Positions 1 to 11,100 of a DNA stretch of 64,000 nt are shown one piece after another. The DNA lies in assembly GCF_023856365.1 (NCBI RefSeq), contig NC_064541.1, positions 20,789,214 through 20,853,213 on the forward strand, in the 5' to 3' direction. The translations under genes were made by a program, and so were the position numbers. The notes beneath the pieces are model-generated. The model had not been told where the DNA came from. It saw nothing but the letters and a program-made list of their open reading frames with translations, and searched no databases. The stretch's first letter is position 1, and every line of letters begins with the position of its first letter. Source of the stretch: Brienomyrus brachyistius. Lineage: Eukaryota > Chordata > Actinopteri > Osteoglossiformes > Mormyridae.

Positions 1-1780
1 CTCTCAGCGGATAATTTTGCAGGTTTTATGAGGTTTAGATGTATACTGTTCTGCAGTATTGCAGTTTAGGTACTGCTCTACATATTGAACTGAAAACTCA
101 TGTATGAAACTGTCAGACATCTTACATCGGAAACATATCGCTAGTTGTCAGTCAGGTCACTACGACTGATGGTGTTTCCTAAGTGTTCGTCCACCTGTTG
201 TCCATGCATGAAGGGGGGGGGGGGGGGGTATTCCCAATGAGCTGTAAAATAAAGCAAATTCATGGAAGAGGAATTAAGTTCTCAGCCTAGGATTCTGTAT
301 TGTCCATAATCAGAAAACACTGTGCACTGTGGCGGTAGTAATTATTCATTGTTAAAAATTAATAATTAACTTTGTGACTATGCATTGCAGGAGACTCTGA
401 CCCTAACTCATGAACACAATGCCACACTCTTTCCTGATGATGTCATTGAGCAGGGAGCCTTCATCTTCCCTTTATTGGTGTCAAAACGTCATCCTTGATT
501 GAGCCTCGGTGTCCAGGGCGTCTTTACGCATTTTAGGCTGCTCTCTAAACAGTGCTGCGATAATTCATGCCAGCCAACATTACCGGCCAGGTAGACGCCA
601 CCATGTGTATGTCCTAACATACATTAAGGATGTTCAACATGGTTAATCCTATTGCCTGGATTACATGTATTCAAACATTATGAGTAAGTCCAACTGCATG
701 AAAAGACCTAATGAAGTCTGAGACTCGCGTCCCAACTTTCAAAGTTCGCATGTAAGTGTTTCTCCTTATTCCTCCTCTGCTGTGTATGACACTAAGGCCT
801 AGCGAAGCCGTACAAAAGGACTAGAGTGAAATCAGTGAAATGACTTAAGCTCCCTCTTGTAAAAGTGAATAAATAACGGAATGATGACCAAGCTTGGGTA
901 AAGATTTCTAATTTCTAATGAATATCTGTTCCCATGTGTTTATGAATTAGGAGCTTATGAAGAGGAAATGCAGGCATTTTAGGAGCTTATTCTGATTTCA
1001 CTTGGGTGTCATTGGATCAGATGTCATAAATCGTGATGTTTTATAATGTAGTCTTTCATTTTTAAATACGTATATGTTAAGGTAAGAAGCTGAGTTAACT
1101 GGTCTACTTTTAAAATATTCTGTCCTGCTTTAACCTCGATCTCCTTCCCTCTTTTGGTTTATGCTCATGGATAAAAATAGCGCTTGACTTAGACACTGGG
1201 TTTGCCACTGCAGTGGTCAAATATGATTAAATAAACCAGGTATAATGGAGCGCAGTGTTTGATCCCAGTGTGAAGAATTTTGGCAGCTGGTCTATAGGGC
1301 ATCTGTGTGTTGTGAAGAGACTACTTATAATAAACTGTTTAGCACGCAATATCAACCACAACCTGATTAATCTGCACAAAGTGCATTTTTACATATATGC
1401 AGGAAAATATTCAGTACAGTGTTGGCTTTCAAACTTAACACCCATGTGTCAAAAATTTGCTACATTTAGTCAGTGAGTTTGGAAAAAATAATGATTCACT
1501 GCTGGTGTGGGATGTAGGCCTGTGATTGGATTATTTTTCTCTATTTCTCAAATATGCAGGCATAGACAAATTATCTAAAGGGTTATCTTGTCGTGATTGC
1601 CATCTATGCCTGCGTGAAGTGTGTGTCACATTCCGTCATCCCCAAAAAGCTTTCTCAAAGGTGATCTGGGAAAGTAAAAACGTGCACTCCCCCCCCCCCG
1701 CTCCGGTATTTAATCTAGTGCCACTGGAATGAGAGTGCTTTGTTTACTGAAAGAATATGTTTCCCTTTTATGAACTGACA
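1..1780. other. Intergenic or 5' flank, no gene seen
   Basis: AT-rich sequence with no convincing exon on either strand. It holds a 16-nt poly-G run at 213-228 and a short C run near 1689-1699. The open frames here are short and have no splice context or recognisable protein. It may be the distal 5' flank of tppp or the end of an unseen gene to the left. Confidence 0.5.
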
Positions 1781-1799
1781 CGAAGCTGTTCACACCTTC

Positions 1800-2460
1800 G
1801 CTGCCGGTGACACGGTGCAGGGATGCTTGTTGGCCCAGCGCGGGAGATCTCTGTACTCAAGCAGATCGCAGACGGGGGTGTCGCAGGCTTGCGGGAGGGG
1901 GCTGTGCATTCCGCTGTCATAAGTATGAGAAGAGTAACAGCTCGCTGTGGAAGTTACTGAACTTTCGTAAAGTTTTTCTTTGTTTTCACGACGGTGGTGT
2001 TTCTGCCAACAATTTCTGGTTGAATTATTTGAAAGTCGTGTGAGACGAAACATAGGCAAGACATTGAGGACTGTAAGAAGAGCGCGATTATTTTAGGGGG
2101 CAAGAGGAGGTGCGGGCGGAGAGTGGGACAGGCGCGCACGAGGGGCCGTCCGGCGGGGGGAGCGGTGATGTCATCAGCACTGAGCGGGGACAGGGACTGC
2201 CAGAGAAAGACCCGGGTGTCGCGACCCGTTGGCACGGACACGTTCCAGCGCAGGTGGCAGGCCGAGCCGTCGGACTGCTGGGGCCGGGGAGCAGGGGGAC
2301 AGATGGATGCTCCCCATGCACAGGTGGTGATGGGTTCAAACACCAGCCGGGCTGCTGTAGCCCACTGTGTACTGGTCCAGCTGTTACGTACGATTCCGCT
2401 ACACTCATACATGCTTTCCGCTAGTCCGTCTGTCCGTTCGGCCTGCATGTATTTATTTTG
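1800..2460. promoter_or_regulatory. CpG-rich segment, candidate distal promoter or first exon of tppp
   Basis: This segment is clearly richer in G+C and CpG than its surroundings and has long open frames on both strands, as CpG-rich DNA often does. A palindromic TGATGTCATCA, similar to a CRE/AP-1 site, lies at 2166-2176. It sits about 6 kb upstream of the main tppp start and could be its noncoding first exon and promoter, because the first core tppp coding exon begins only 4 nt before its ATG and must be spliced to something upstream. The role is inferred from composition and position only. Confidence 0.35.
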
Positions 2461-2699
2461 TGTTTTAGCTGATGCTTCTTTCCAGGGCAGTTCAGTGATT
2501 TTTCCTTCTGCGCAGCTTGGCTGTTTGCAGAAGAGGTTCAGGTTCCTGCCTCAAGTGCATAAGTGGGGGATTCCTTCTAAATCATGGTCTGGCAACCTTC
2601 AGTTCTTTGCAGGGCTGTTCAACTCTGCATCTTCATTCCAGAGCTCAATCTTAAATGCCTGGAACTAGGAAACAGGTGAAGCCAAAGAATGTAACCTGG

Positions 2700-5240
2700 C
2701 TCCACCCTGCCCTGGAAGCCCCGCCCACCTCACGACATCATTGTGAGCATGCTGCAGGAATTTGGGAGGAATGGCATGCAATAATGACTCAGGCAGCTAA
2801 CACATCCGATAGGTTCCCTTAATTCACTCATCTGTAATAGCTTCGGGAAATTAATCCGCTCCATCATTAATCAGATACTGTACATGAGACAAGATCTGTG
2901 AACTTAAGCCCCGCCTTATCCACTGCAACCAGAAAACTCTTTGTTTAAATGTAAATACAGTCCCGAAATGCAGGTCCGCATCTGGCTTCCTTCAGCGTAA
3001 TCTCATTGTTTATAAAGCAGTTTCTTCAAATTAGTGGAGATACTGCATAAGTGCATGGTTAGATTTTTGTCTTATCGAGTTTGTTTGAAGTTTGATTTCC
3101 TTTATATGGTTTTCACACCTGGTCCCACGAAGTTTTATGACAAAGAACTGTTTGATACTTGGAAAAACAAGCACGACGTACCTTGACCCGCATCTAACTA
3201 TCATTCATCATGAATTGTTACGTAGTTCACTTATCAGGCATCGTCCACACTATATGTTCCAGACAGCTCCTTATAACTTGAGATTCATTTGACAGTCACT
3301 CTGTTGGAAAAATAAATTTGCGTGATTAATAACACAGGCTGTGACAGTGAAGTACATTTGTATAAGCTAAAGTGCAGTTAGCATTTTGGCGAATTAGCTA
3401 ATTAGCAATAGATTGCATTCAGAGAATTATGCTTTTCCTTTGCACTGCCCGCTTGCTGGTTAGTCAGTTTGCCTGTCAGTATGTTTTTTTTTTTACATCT
3501 CAAGCTTATTATATTAAAATGCTGGTTTTTAAAGTAAAAAAATAATAATTACTTTGTAACGCCGGCGATGAATTGGATCCCGTTGTGAGCTACATGATAG
3601 TTTAGGAGCACGAAATGTACAGAAGGTAACAGGCTGATGACATCAACCTTAAAACTGATTTTTGATTTAATCTTGATTTTCAATATCTTCCTATTATTTT
3701 CGGTACTGTAATCACTGTGTACAGTGTGCCCCCCCACGGAGTTATAAATAAAACGAGCAGTGTAATTCACGGCGGGGGTGCAGAGGAGTGTAGGGCTGTG
3801 AGGGCCCTCGGGCCCTCGAGATGTTACAGCCCCCATAGCAGGACGTGAACGCTGCCTTTGTCCCCCCCCCCCTTTCTTCACGGAAGACAAAGGACACCAC
3901 AGTTCACTTTCGGAAAGTGTGAGGGCGGCACAGTAAATAAACAGGACATTTTACAAGATCTGCTTTGCATATAGGGAGCCACAAGTTCATCAGTACATAC
4001 AGAGGATAGTGTCATGGGGAGCATTCCGGGTCACGGGCTGATTGGTGCAACTAAAATGCAACATTAATGAATTTCCCACTGACATAGATCGATAGATACT
4101 TCAGCTGATTCAGTTTTTAATGATGGAGATTCAAGGTGCATTTCTTTAAAAAAATGCGGCCTGTTGGTTTTGATCCTGTGCCTCTTGTTTTGAAAGCAGC
4201 ATATTATCATTATCATAGTTTCTGGCATCAGTGGAAAAATTTCTCATGCACACATTTCAGTGCAAATAAGAGTCTCCAGTTATTCCGGCTGCTCTTGCCT
4301 TTTTAATGTCACCCAGGGGACCCTCAGTGATGCAGAGCTAAACACGCGCACACACAGACACATGCACGCACACACACGCACACACAGACACACACACGCA
4401 CACACAGACACACACACGCACACACAGACACACACACGCACACACAGACACACACACGCACACACATGCACACACAGACACGCACACACAGACACACACA
4501 GACACGCACACACAGACACACACGCGCACACACATGCACACACACACGCACACACAGACACACACACGCACACACAGACACACACACGCACACACATGCA
4601 CACACAGACACGCACACACACGCACGCACACACAGACACACACGCGCACACACATGCACACACAGACACGCACACACACGCACGCACACACACACGCACG
4701 CGAATACACCCATCAGCACCTGTTGTGGCTGGGGGATTGTTGCCGGATGATGTCACTGTGTTTGGGGGGGGGGGGGGGGGGCACCAGACAGAGATGACGC
4801 TTGACAACACAATGGTGACCCAGTGTCCCAGTGATGAATGGCAGTATTGATTGTGATTAATTATGCTTTGTTTACTTTTAAATAAAAAACTCAAATGTAC
4901 TGTAATGTGTTTTATTACTGGCTGAAGCGTGCAGACTGAAATAAGAATAGATCTAGTGCTGCTTTTTCACTGAATAATCGCTGCTCTGTGGATGTCATCC
5001 AAACATGGCATAAACCCTACATGACTGTGGCTGGTTCCACCATGTAGAGGAGGAAAAGGGTGGGAGTCTATCGAATGAAAAAGCAGGGGTAATGGCCCCC
5101 CCCGCCTTAGCTGTCGGCATGAGCTAAGCTTGGCCTGTAACTCCAGTCTTCAGCGTGACTCTGGTTTGTGAACCTTGACGGGCAGCCGCTGGTGAAGCAG
5201 CTGTCAGACTGAAGGAGCCGCTGGGCATTGGGCTGGGTAT
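2700..5240. other. Noncoding stretch with microsatellites
   Basis: No supported exon was found. The main contents are the compound CA-type microsatellite at 4338-4702 and an 18-nt poly-G run at 4764-4781. The rest is AT-rich unique-looking DNA, either upstream intergenic sequence or a first intron of tppp. Confidence 0.5.
4338..4702. repeat. Compound microsatellite, CACACACAGACA/CACGCA type
   Basis: About 365 bp of CA-rich repeat built from mixed units such as ACACACAGAC and ACACACGCAC, with occasional ATGCAC units. All six frames stay open through it because the period has no stop codon, so the His/Thr and Cys/Val peptides are artefacts. Confidence 0.95.
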
Positions 5241-5249
5241 CGTTTAGCC

Positions 5250-5270
5250 ATGATGGCGTGGGCCGTTTGA
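5250..5270 (+). other. Short upstream ORF before the extended tppp start
   Basis: Two overlapping ATGs at 5250 and 5253 share a frame that ends at TGA 5268-5270, 29 nt before the ATG at 5300. If transcription starts upstream of 5250, this six-codon uORF would lower use of the 5300 start. If the leader begins at an exon starting at 5290, after a CTGCCGCAG acceptor-like sequence, it is intronic and irrelevant. Confidence 0.3.
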
Positions 5271-5299
5271 GGCTCTCTCTCTGCCGCAGCCTGCGTACG

Positions 5300-5316
5300 A
5301 TGGGAGCGACAAGCAG
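5300..5316 (+). CDS. tppp: tppp alternative first coding exon (M-G-A-T-S + split Ser)
   Basis: The ATG at 5300 has a good context (A at -3, G at +4). Its 17 coding bases end at a strong GTGAGT donor at 5317. A CTCTCTCTGCCGCAG acceptor-like sequence ends at 5289, so the exon may be internal with coding starting inside it. Joined to 6136-6216 and then to the tppp exon at 8175, the frame is continuous and adds 34 residues upstream of the usual Met. The new start, MGATSS, fits the M-G-x-x-x-S pattern of N-myristoylation substrates. I do not recall this extension in mammalian TPPP. The splicing is inferred from phase and site quality, with no transcript evidence. Confidence 0.5.
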
Positions 5317-5515
5317 GTGAGTCGCCTCGGCGTTGGTGGCAGCGAGGTCGTCGGCAGATGTGCGCGTCAGGACCGGTCCTGTTCTGCTGTGCGGAATTTT
5401 GGAAATGAACCCTTATTATGACTTGTGTATTGTGCTAAGAAGTCGAATGCATCAAAACTATAACAATGCCTTTTCTGGAATAATGTCCTAAGTGTAATGT
5501 CTGTTGTCCTCAACT

Positions 5516-5547
<32 letters not shown>

Positions 5548-6135
5548 TTTTTCTGTCATGCAGATGTTTAAAGCTGTTCTACATAAAAACAAATGTCTGA
5601 TTCTGCCAGAAGGCTGTAGTTTACTGAAGCCACACAGAAGCTAATATGTTATTGCTAAAATTTAAAATTCCCTACTGCATGAACATTATTAGAAATATTT
5701 CAGGGATCTACATCAACTTTGTCCCCTCAACCCTGAGCAGACCAGGTGGTTAGAAGGTGGATCAAGGGATGGATGGATATATTGCCTTGGGACATATGTA
5801 GGTGTGACATATAGTTATATCACAAATATTGTTTTATGGCTTCTAGAATCGTTCTGCGTATGCTTGACCGCGTGTCCTGCACACAATCGTGAGCATTTGC
5901 TCGTTTAAACAGTGGGTCTTGTCTCTAAGATTCTCGCCGCCTTTCGGGACAAGTTGCCCACGTTCTGGCCCAGGAAGTGTTTCGCTTCCTTCCGTAGCTC
6001 GATTTTGCTACCTTTACAGCTGTGAGTTTCGGAGCGTGATTCCCTGCCCTTTAACAAGCCGACACTGGTGCTAATTCACTGGCGGTAATGCGGTCACATG
6101 CGCCCGGCCACACACTGTTTCTGGTGTCTCTGCAG

Positions 6136-6216
6136 CGTGAAGAAATCGCGTCACTCCTCCTCCTCCAGCAGCTCGAACGAGCGAGCGTACAGCTGTCCGG
6201 ACTCGGCTGACTCTGA
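6136..6216 (+). CDS. tppp: tppp alternative second coding exon (Ser-rich)
   Basis: This 81-nt exon lies between a CTGTTTCTGGTGTCTCTGCAG acceptor and a GTGAGT donor at 6217. It is open in the frame set by the ATG at 5300 and encodes VKKSRH, seven serines in a row, then NERAYSCPDSADS, with a split Glu codon at the end. Its final GA joins GGAT at 8175-8178 to give Glu-Asp and then the Met of the core tppp reading frame. Length divisible by three, two good splice sites and an in-frame junction on both sides make a chance exon unlikely. It could also be part of a leader in some transcripts. Confidence 0.5.
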
Positions 6217-7204
6217 GTGAGTATGGAGAGTCCTCCCTGGATGTGGCTACTCATTATGTTATCATCGGTTTTACCAGTTCATTTCAAGTGTGAGGTATTT
6301 ACAAAGGTACTCTGGTTTCCTCAGTTCTCGAGGGAATCGTCTGCAATTGAACGTGCAGTTACTATGCATTTAAGGAAACCTATAAATAGAATTTTGCCAA
6401 TTTATTGTTTTAATTCCATTCTGATGCGAAATCAATAGTCTTTGTTTGTTAGCTGACTAGACTCAGCCAGCCGTGCCGTGGGGAATTGGTGGGATAGGGT
6501 TAGGTAATACCATTGGTCCCTGAGTGAGTGCGACCCCATAATATTTGGAACATAATTGGATTGGTCTGGGTTAATGGCTCCATGCTATGACACCCTCCAT
6601 GGGCCCCCAAATTTCTAGCAGGGCCCCCGGTCGCAGCTGTATTCCCTGAGCCTTGCGCGGCAAACCAGAAGTATAGCAGTCCCCCCACTATAATATTAGA
6701 TTAATGACTGACCGGGCAATAAAGATGTCTACCAGCTACTCAAGTTACATTAACATGCTACAAAGCAATTCGGAGCCGTAAAAGCAACACGGCCTGAGTG
6801 GTTTATAGGGGACCCGCCTGATTTGTTCCGTTCATGAAGTCCAAGGCTTTAATTTAGATTGTTTACTTGAGAGACACCACTGTCCGTCTGGTCCCCCCCC
6901 CCCCCAGCACTGTGGGTCCTGGATGGAGTCCGTTTTTAGCCCTCACCTCTGTGCCAGAACGTTTACCACACAGGGTCCGTCCACAGCCCTCCTACTGCCA
7001 AGGCTTGCGATGGCTCCTCCTGTGGCCATGGATCCTATAAGGGCCCTGGGTTAACTGCTAAACTATTGAACCACTTATGTTCCATTTATGATTAGCGATG
7101 GCTCATGGTGTTTTCCATGAATGAGTCTTTTTTCCTCATATTATATGTTATTCTGATGACCTCCTTTGTATTGTCTTGCTGTTGTTCTCTGTCTGTCTAT
7201 TCAT

Positions 7205-7460
7205 CTTCAGTAGCTGCTTATCCAATGCAGGCTGTGATGAGCCAGGACACACAGGCAGGGGAGTCCCTGGATGAGATGCCAGGCCCCCACAGGGTGCAAA
7301 CTCACACACGTGCTCATACACGATCCACCACCTAACCGTATGTTTTCTATCAGTGGGAAGAAACTCGCGCCAACGCAGGGAGAAAAAGCCACATGCACTG
7401 GGGACGGGAATTGTACCCTCAGTCCTTGGGATGTGACGTTATAGTCCACTGTACTATTTT
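7205..7460. mobile_element. Degenerate fish L2/V-SINE-like repeat
   Basis: The text GCTGCTTATCCAATGCAGG, then CAGGGTGCAAACTCACACAC, and later GGGAAGAAACTCGCGCCAACG, resembles the common 3'-tail repeat of fish CR1/L2-like LINEs and their SINE relatives. It is diverged and has no coding potential. The family assignment is from memory of the motif. Confidence 0.55.
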
Positions 7461-7574
7461 ATAGTCCACTGTACTATTGATGGTTCTCCTTTTCGTGCTA
7501 AAGCCCATCTGACAAAGAAGGTGCTTTTTTACTCGTAAACGAGGGAGATAATGCGTGTGCATGAGTCAGTCTAC

Positions 7575-7681
7575 GCAGTGAACATACCCACCAAACTGTG
7601 CAGTGAACATACCCACCAAATTGTGCAGTGAACATACCCACCAAACTGTGCAGTGAACATACCCACCAAACTGTGCAGTGA
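7575..7681. repeat. 25-bp tandem repeat, about 4 copies
   Basis: The unit is close to TGCAGTGAACATACCCACCA plus AACTG and is repeated about four times with single-base differences. It lies upstream of the tppp core exon. Confidence 0.9.
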
Positions 7682-7741
7682 ATATTCTCAGCTATTTTTT
7701 TTTGTGTTGCTTCTGTTGCTCTTCTTTCGTTTTTAAATAAG

Positions 7742-7773
7742 CCGCTATGGTCAGTGGCAGCAGCAAACCAAAG
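7742..7773 (+). other. Possible small alternative exon of tppp (32 nt)
   Basis: A long pyrimidine tract runs up to AAATAAG at 7741, and a GTAAGT donor starts at 7774. The 32-nt segment contains an ATG at 7747. Spliced to 8175, that ATG opens a 14-codon frame which closes at TAA just inside the tppp start region, so it would act as an overlapping uORF. Inserted between 6216 and 8175, it would break the extended reading frame. It could be an alternative leader exon for the short isoform or a chance pair of sites. Confidence 0.3.
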
Positions 7774-8178
7774 GTAAGTTGTGAGAACCGCGATAGACCT
7801 TACAAAGGAAGTGATTGTATGTCATTAGCTCTCCACAGTACAGGTAAAGTGCAGTTAAATTTTCAATTATTTCATGTATTTATGTGTTTTAAAGTTTTTA
7901 TTATAGTTTTAGCATTAGTTATGCATACAGGTTTAAATATGCAATTATTTGGGGATTTGAAACAGATTAATCGAATTTACATTATTTCTTATGGGAAAAA
8001 TGATTCGGTTTTTGATCATTTTCTCAGTTCTCAAACAGCCTTCTGGAACAGATTGATTTTGAGAACTGAGGTTCCACTGTATGTACTATTTAATTTAGTA
8101 TCTTCTGAAACGCTGTTTAGCATTTGCAAAACAGGAAATGACTTAATTTGACTGTTATTGTTGTTCCTCCCCAGGGAT

Positions 8179-11100
8179 ATGGCAGAGTTTAAGGTCCAGA
8201 TGGCGAAGCACCCCCACCAGTCCCCCCTGCGGCCGCCAAGCGAGCACTCCAAGGACCGGGCTCTCAAACGGCTGTCTTCTGAGTCCAACGGAACCAGCGA
8301 GGGCGGGGCAGGCTCCTCCACCCCTGTGGAGCTGACCGCGCTGGAGGAGTCCTTCCGCCGCTTCGCCATCCACGGTGACACGCGCGCCACCGGCAAGGAG
8401 ATGCACGGGAAGAACTGGTCCAAGCTGTGCAAAGACTGCGGCGTCATCGACGGCAAGAGCATCACGCTCACCGACGTCGACATCGTCTTCTCCAAAGTCA
8501 AGTATGCCCGCGTCTGTTCCTCATTGGCTAAAATGGAGCATGTGGCCTTCTGTGGAAAACGGATCAAAGAGGCGGCAGAATGACGCTCTTGTGGGGTCGT
8601 GTTTTGGGTTTGAAGCACCGAGTAGGAGCTGGATGTGTTAGCAATTTGCTCTTCTTGGTATAAGGCTCCTGAAAAAAATATAACTAGATTTTTTTTTAAA
8701 GGAAGAGGATGCAGCAGGGATAGAGAGCAGGGGCTCAAAATCAGAGATTTATTAGAGAATTTCTGATTTTGCTGCTTCTGATTGGTGACAGTGAGGTGAA
8801 GACTGGGAGCCGTAAGCAGCACTGGTTGCTTTCTTGCTTGGCATGATGCAGAACTTGCTGAGTCTGCTAAAATCGCATTGCACATTAAGAGAAATGCACC
8901 AAAGGAATAATAATTGATCCCTGTGGGGGAATTCTCTTTGTGCCCCCCCCAACTTGCTCTCTGTAGGTGAGAGCAACCTGGCAGCGAAGGGCAGCCACCC
9001 ATCGCAGCGCCCAGGGAGCTGTGGGTTAAGGGCCTTGCTCTTGGACCCACAGACATGGTGAGGCCGGGCTCGAACCGGCGACCTTCTGATGGCAGGCAGA
9101 GAGGCTCCGCCCCCCGAGTCACACGCTGCCCGGGATCGTTTAAACTAGCCGTATTAGTGTCTAATCGGCATCATATGTAATAGGTAAACTTCGCTTAATT
9201 TCTAAAAAGACAATTTTAGGGTATGATACAGAATTAAACAGTGTATGTGGTAACTTTAATACACCAACTAGAAATCCTTTCAGGCATGCTGTCGGTGGCG
9301 GACGGGGGTGGGAGTGCGGGTGGGGGTGGCGTTAAGAAAGATTAGGAGCTACTAGGGCAGAATTAATTGATATTTATTCAGAGCAGTGCTGGGGGTCAGT
9401 TCCTTCCCCACTGTGATGGTTTCTGCAAGAGCAGCTTTGGTAAAGCTTCCCTGAGGATCGGATTGGGAAACCCTGTACTAAAGGAATGCTGATACACCCA
9501 CTGAGCATCACACTGAGCTCCCTGTCTGGTGTGTGTCCTGCAAAGTCGCATGACATTTTGGGTTAAATCCATCGGCTTCCAGCAGGAAGTTCTTCACAGT
9601 CGCACTGGGCCTCCACGTCACTGGCCTTCAGGCACCACAAGCGCTTAGCTCAGAGTCGGCATGTGTGCCGACGATGGGATGGGAAGGAGGCCAGGCTGCA
9701 TGGTTTCTTTCACCAGGAAAGTGAATCTGTTGAGCCAGTCAGTGAAGCCAGGTCATGCAGCACCATGAGGCTGTGGAATTCTTCATAAAGCAAAGCCTTC
9801 TATGAAAGCAGAAACGCTTGATGTACTGAGCAGAACACAAGCTCTCCATGTGGGCCAGGCCCCCTTTGCTTAGGGGAGGAGCCTGAGGGTGGCTTCAGCT
9901 TGAAGCTAGAGCAGCTTTTCATGAGGCCAGGTGACAGATCTGAGCTTCCTGCACGGAGCCGATGGCAGGTGCTGCACATCCACATCACTCAGGTTCTGCT
10001 GGAGAGGCCTTGGCACGTCTGTAAATCCCCGCTGGGATGCAGTGTGCTTTTAATAATGTGCATTAAATGTTCTTAATGACTGGATCCAGATCAAGAGATC
10101 GCAGACAAGGTTAGCAGTGACATCCACAAGGTTAGCGGTGACATCCACAAGGTTAGCGGTGACATCCACAAGGTTAGCAGTGACATCCACAAGGTTAGCG
10201 GTGACATCCACAAGGTTAGCGGTGACATCCACAAGGTTAGCAGTGACATCCACAAGGTTAGCGGTGACATCCACAAGGTTAGCAGTGACATCCACAAGGT
10301 TAGCAGTGACATCCACAAGGTTAGCAGTGATATCCACTCCAGTCAGTAACAGAGAGTTATATAAAATCTTTTTTTTTTTTTGCAGGTTGGTTCATTATAT
10401 AGATTGATTTCCATATAACATTTAAAAATCAAAATAAACCATAATGGGGGGGGGGACAATTTATAAGATCTATGTGCACCATTCCGGGATTTAAGGCACC
10501 AGCTGGACTTAGTAGAATCCTGTGTCTGACACTGTGCAGTGTGGAATGGGTCAGGAGGCGTGAAACTCGACTGTAAAGTATCGCCCAAACAAACCAGTCA
10601 TCAGAGAAGTCAAATTAATAATAAGCCCAAACAGCAGTGTTTACTGTGTCCTGTTACTATGACAGCAGGTAACCCAGGGCAACAGTGGCCTTTATTGGCT
10701 TTTGTTTACACAATTTATCTCCATGGCGATGGGTGTTTGTGTTTGTGTTACTATGTTCTCTTTAGTGGGACACGGACATTAGTGTTGTGCAGTTTGTTAC
10801 ATTTTGTCCCCAATATTAGAAAAAGTTTTAAATAAAACAGCTCGAACTTCCTAAATGAGAAAGGGTTATTTATAGAAATTTAGCACTGCAGAATAGATTA
10901 CCATCAGTCAGTGAGGAGTGCAACTCTACCACCCTAACATATATCATAATAACTTTAGAGAACATTCCAGTCGATTAAGAATTTTAAGTGGGTACGTCTC
11001 ACAGTAGGGAAAAGGGCTTATTTGGTTTGTTCTTGGACTTTAGTTTGTTAGGGTTAAGCTGTTAGGGTTGACCTGTCTAATTTCTTTCAGGTTGAAGAAG

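Noticed and set aside
1954..2668. Open frames of 164 (minus) and 181 (plus) codons
   Set aside because: They lie in the CpG-rich segment, in conflict with each other, with no recognisable domain. A noncoding promoter or first exon is more likely.
4260..4894. Long overlapping open frames rich in His/Thr or Cys/Val
   Set aside because: They are translations of the CA-type microsatellite. Frames stay open only because the repeat lacks stop codons.
8031..9122. 363-codon open frame on the minus strand
   Set aside because: It runs antisense to a tppp coding exon and into a SINE, has no splice context and resembles no family. It is a shadow of the G+C-rich exon.
9050..9130. tRNA gene on the minus strand
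   Set aside because: Only the B box is convincing. The stems do not pair and SINE-type sequence follows.
10050..10407. Repetitive open frames on both strands
   Set aside because: Produced by the 21-bp tandem repeat. There is no initiation context or exon boundary.
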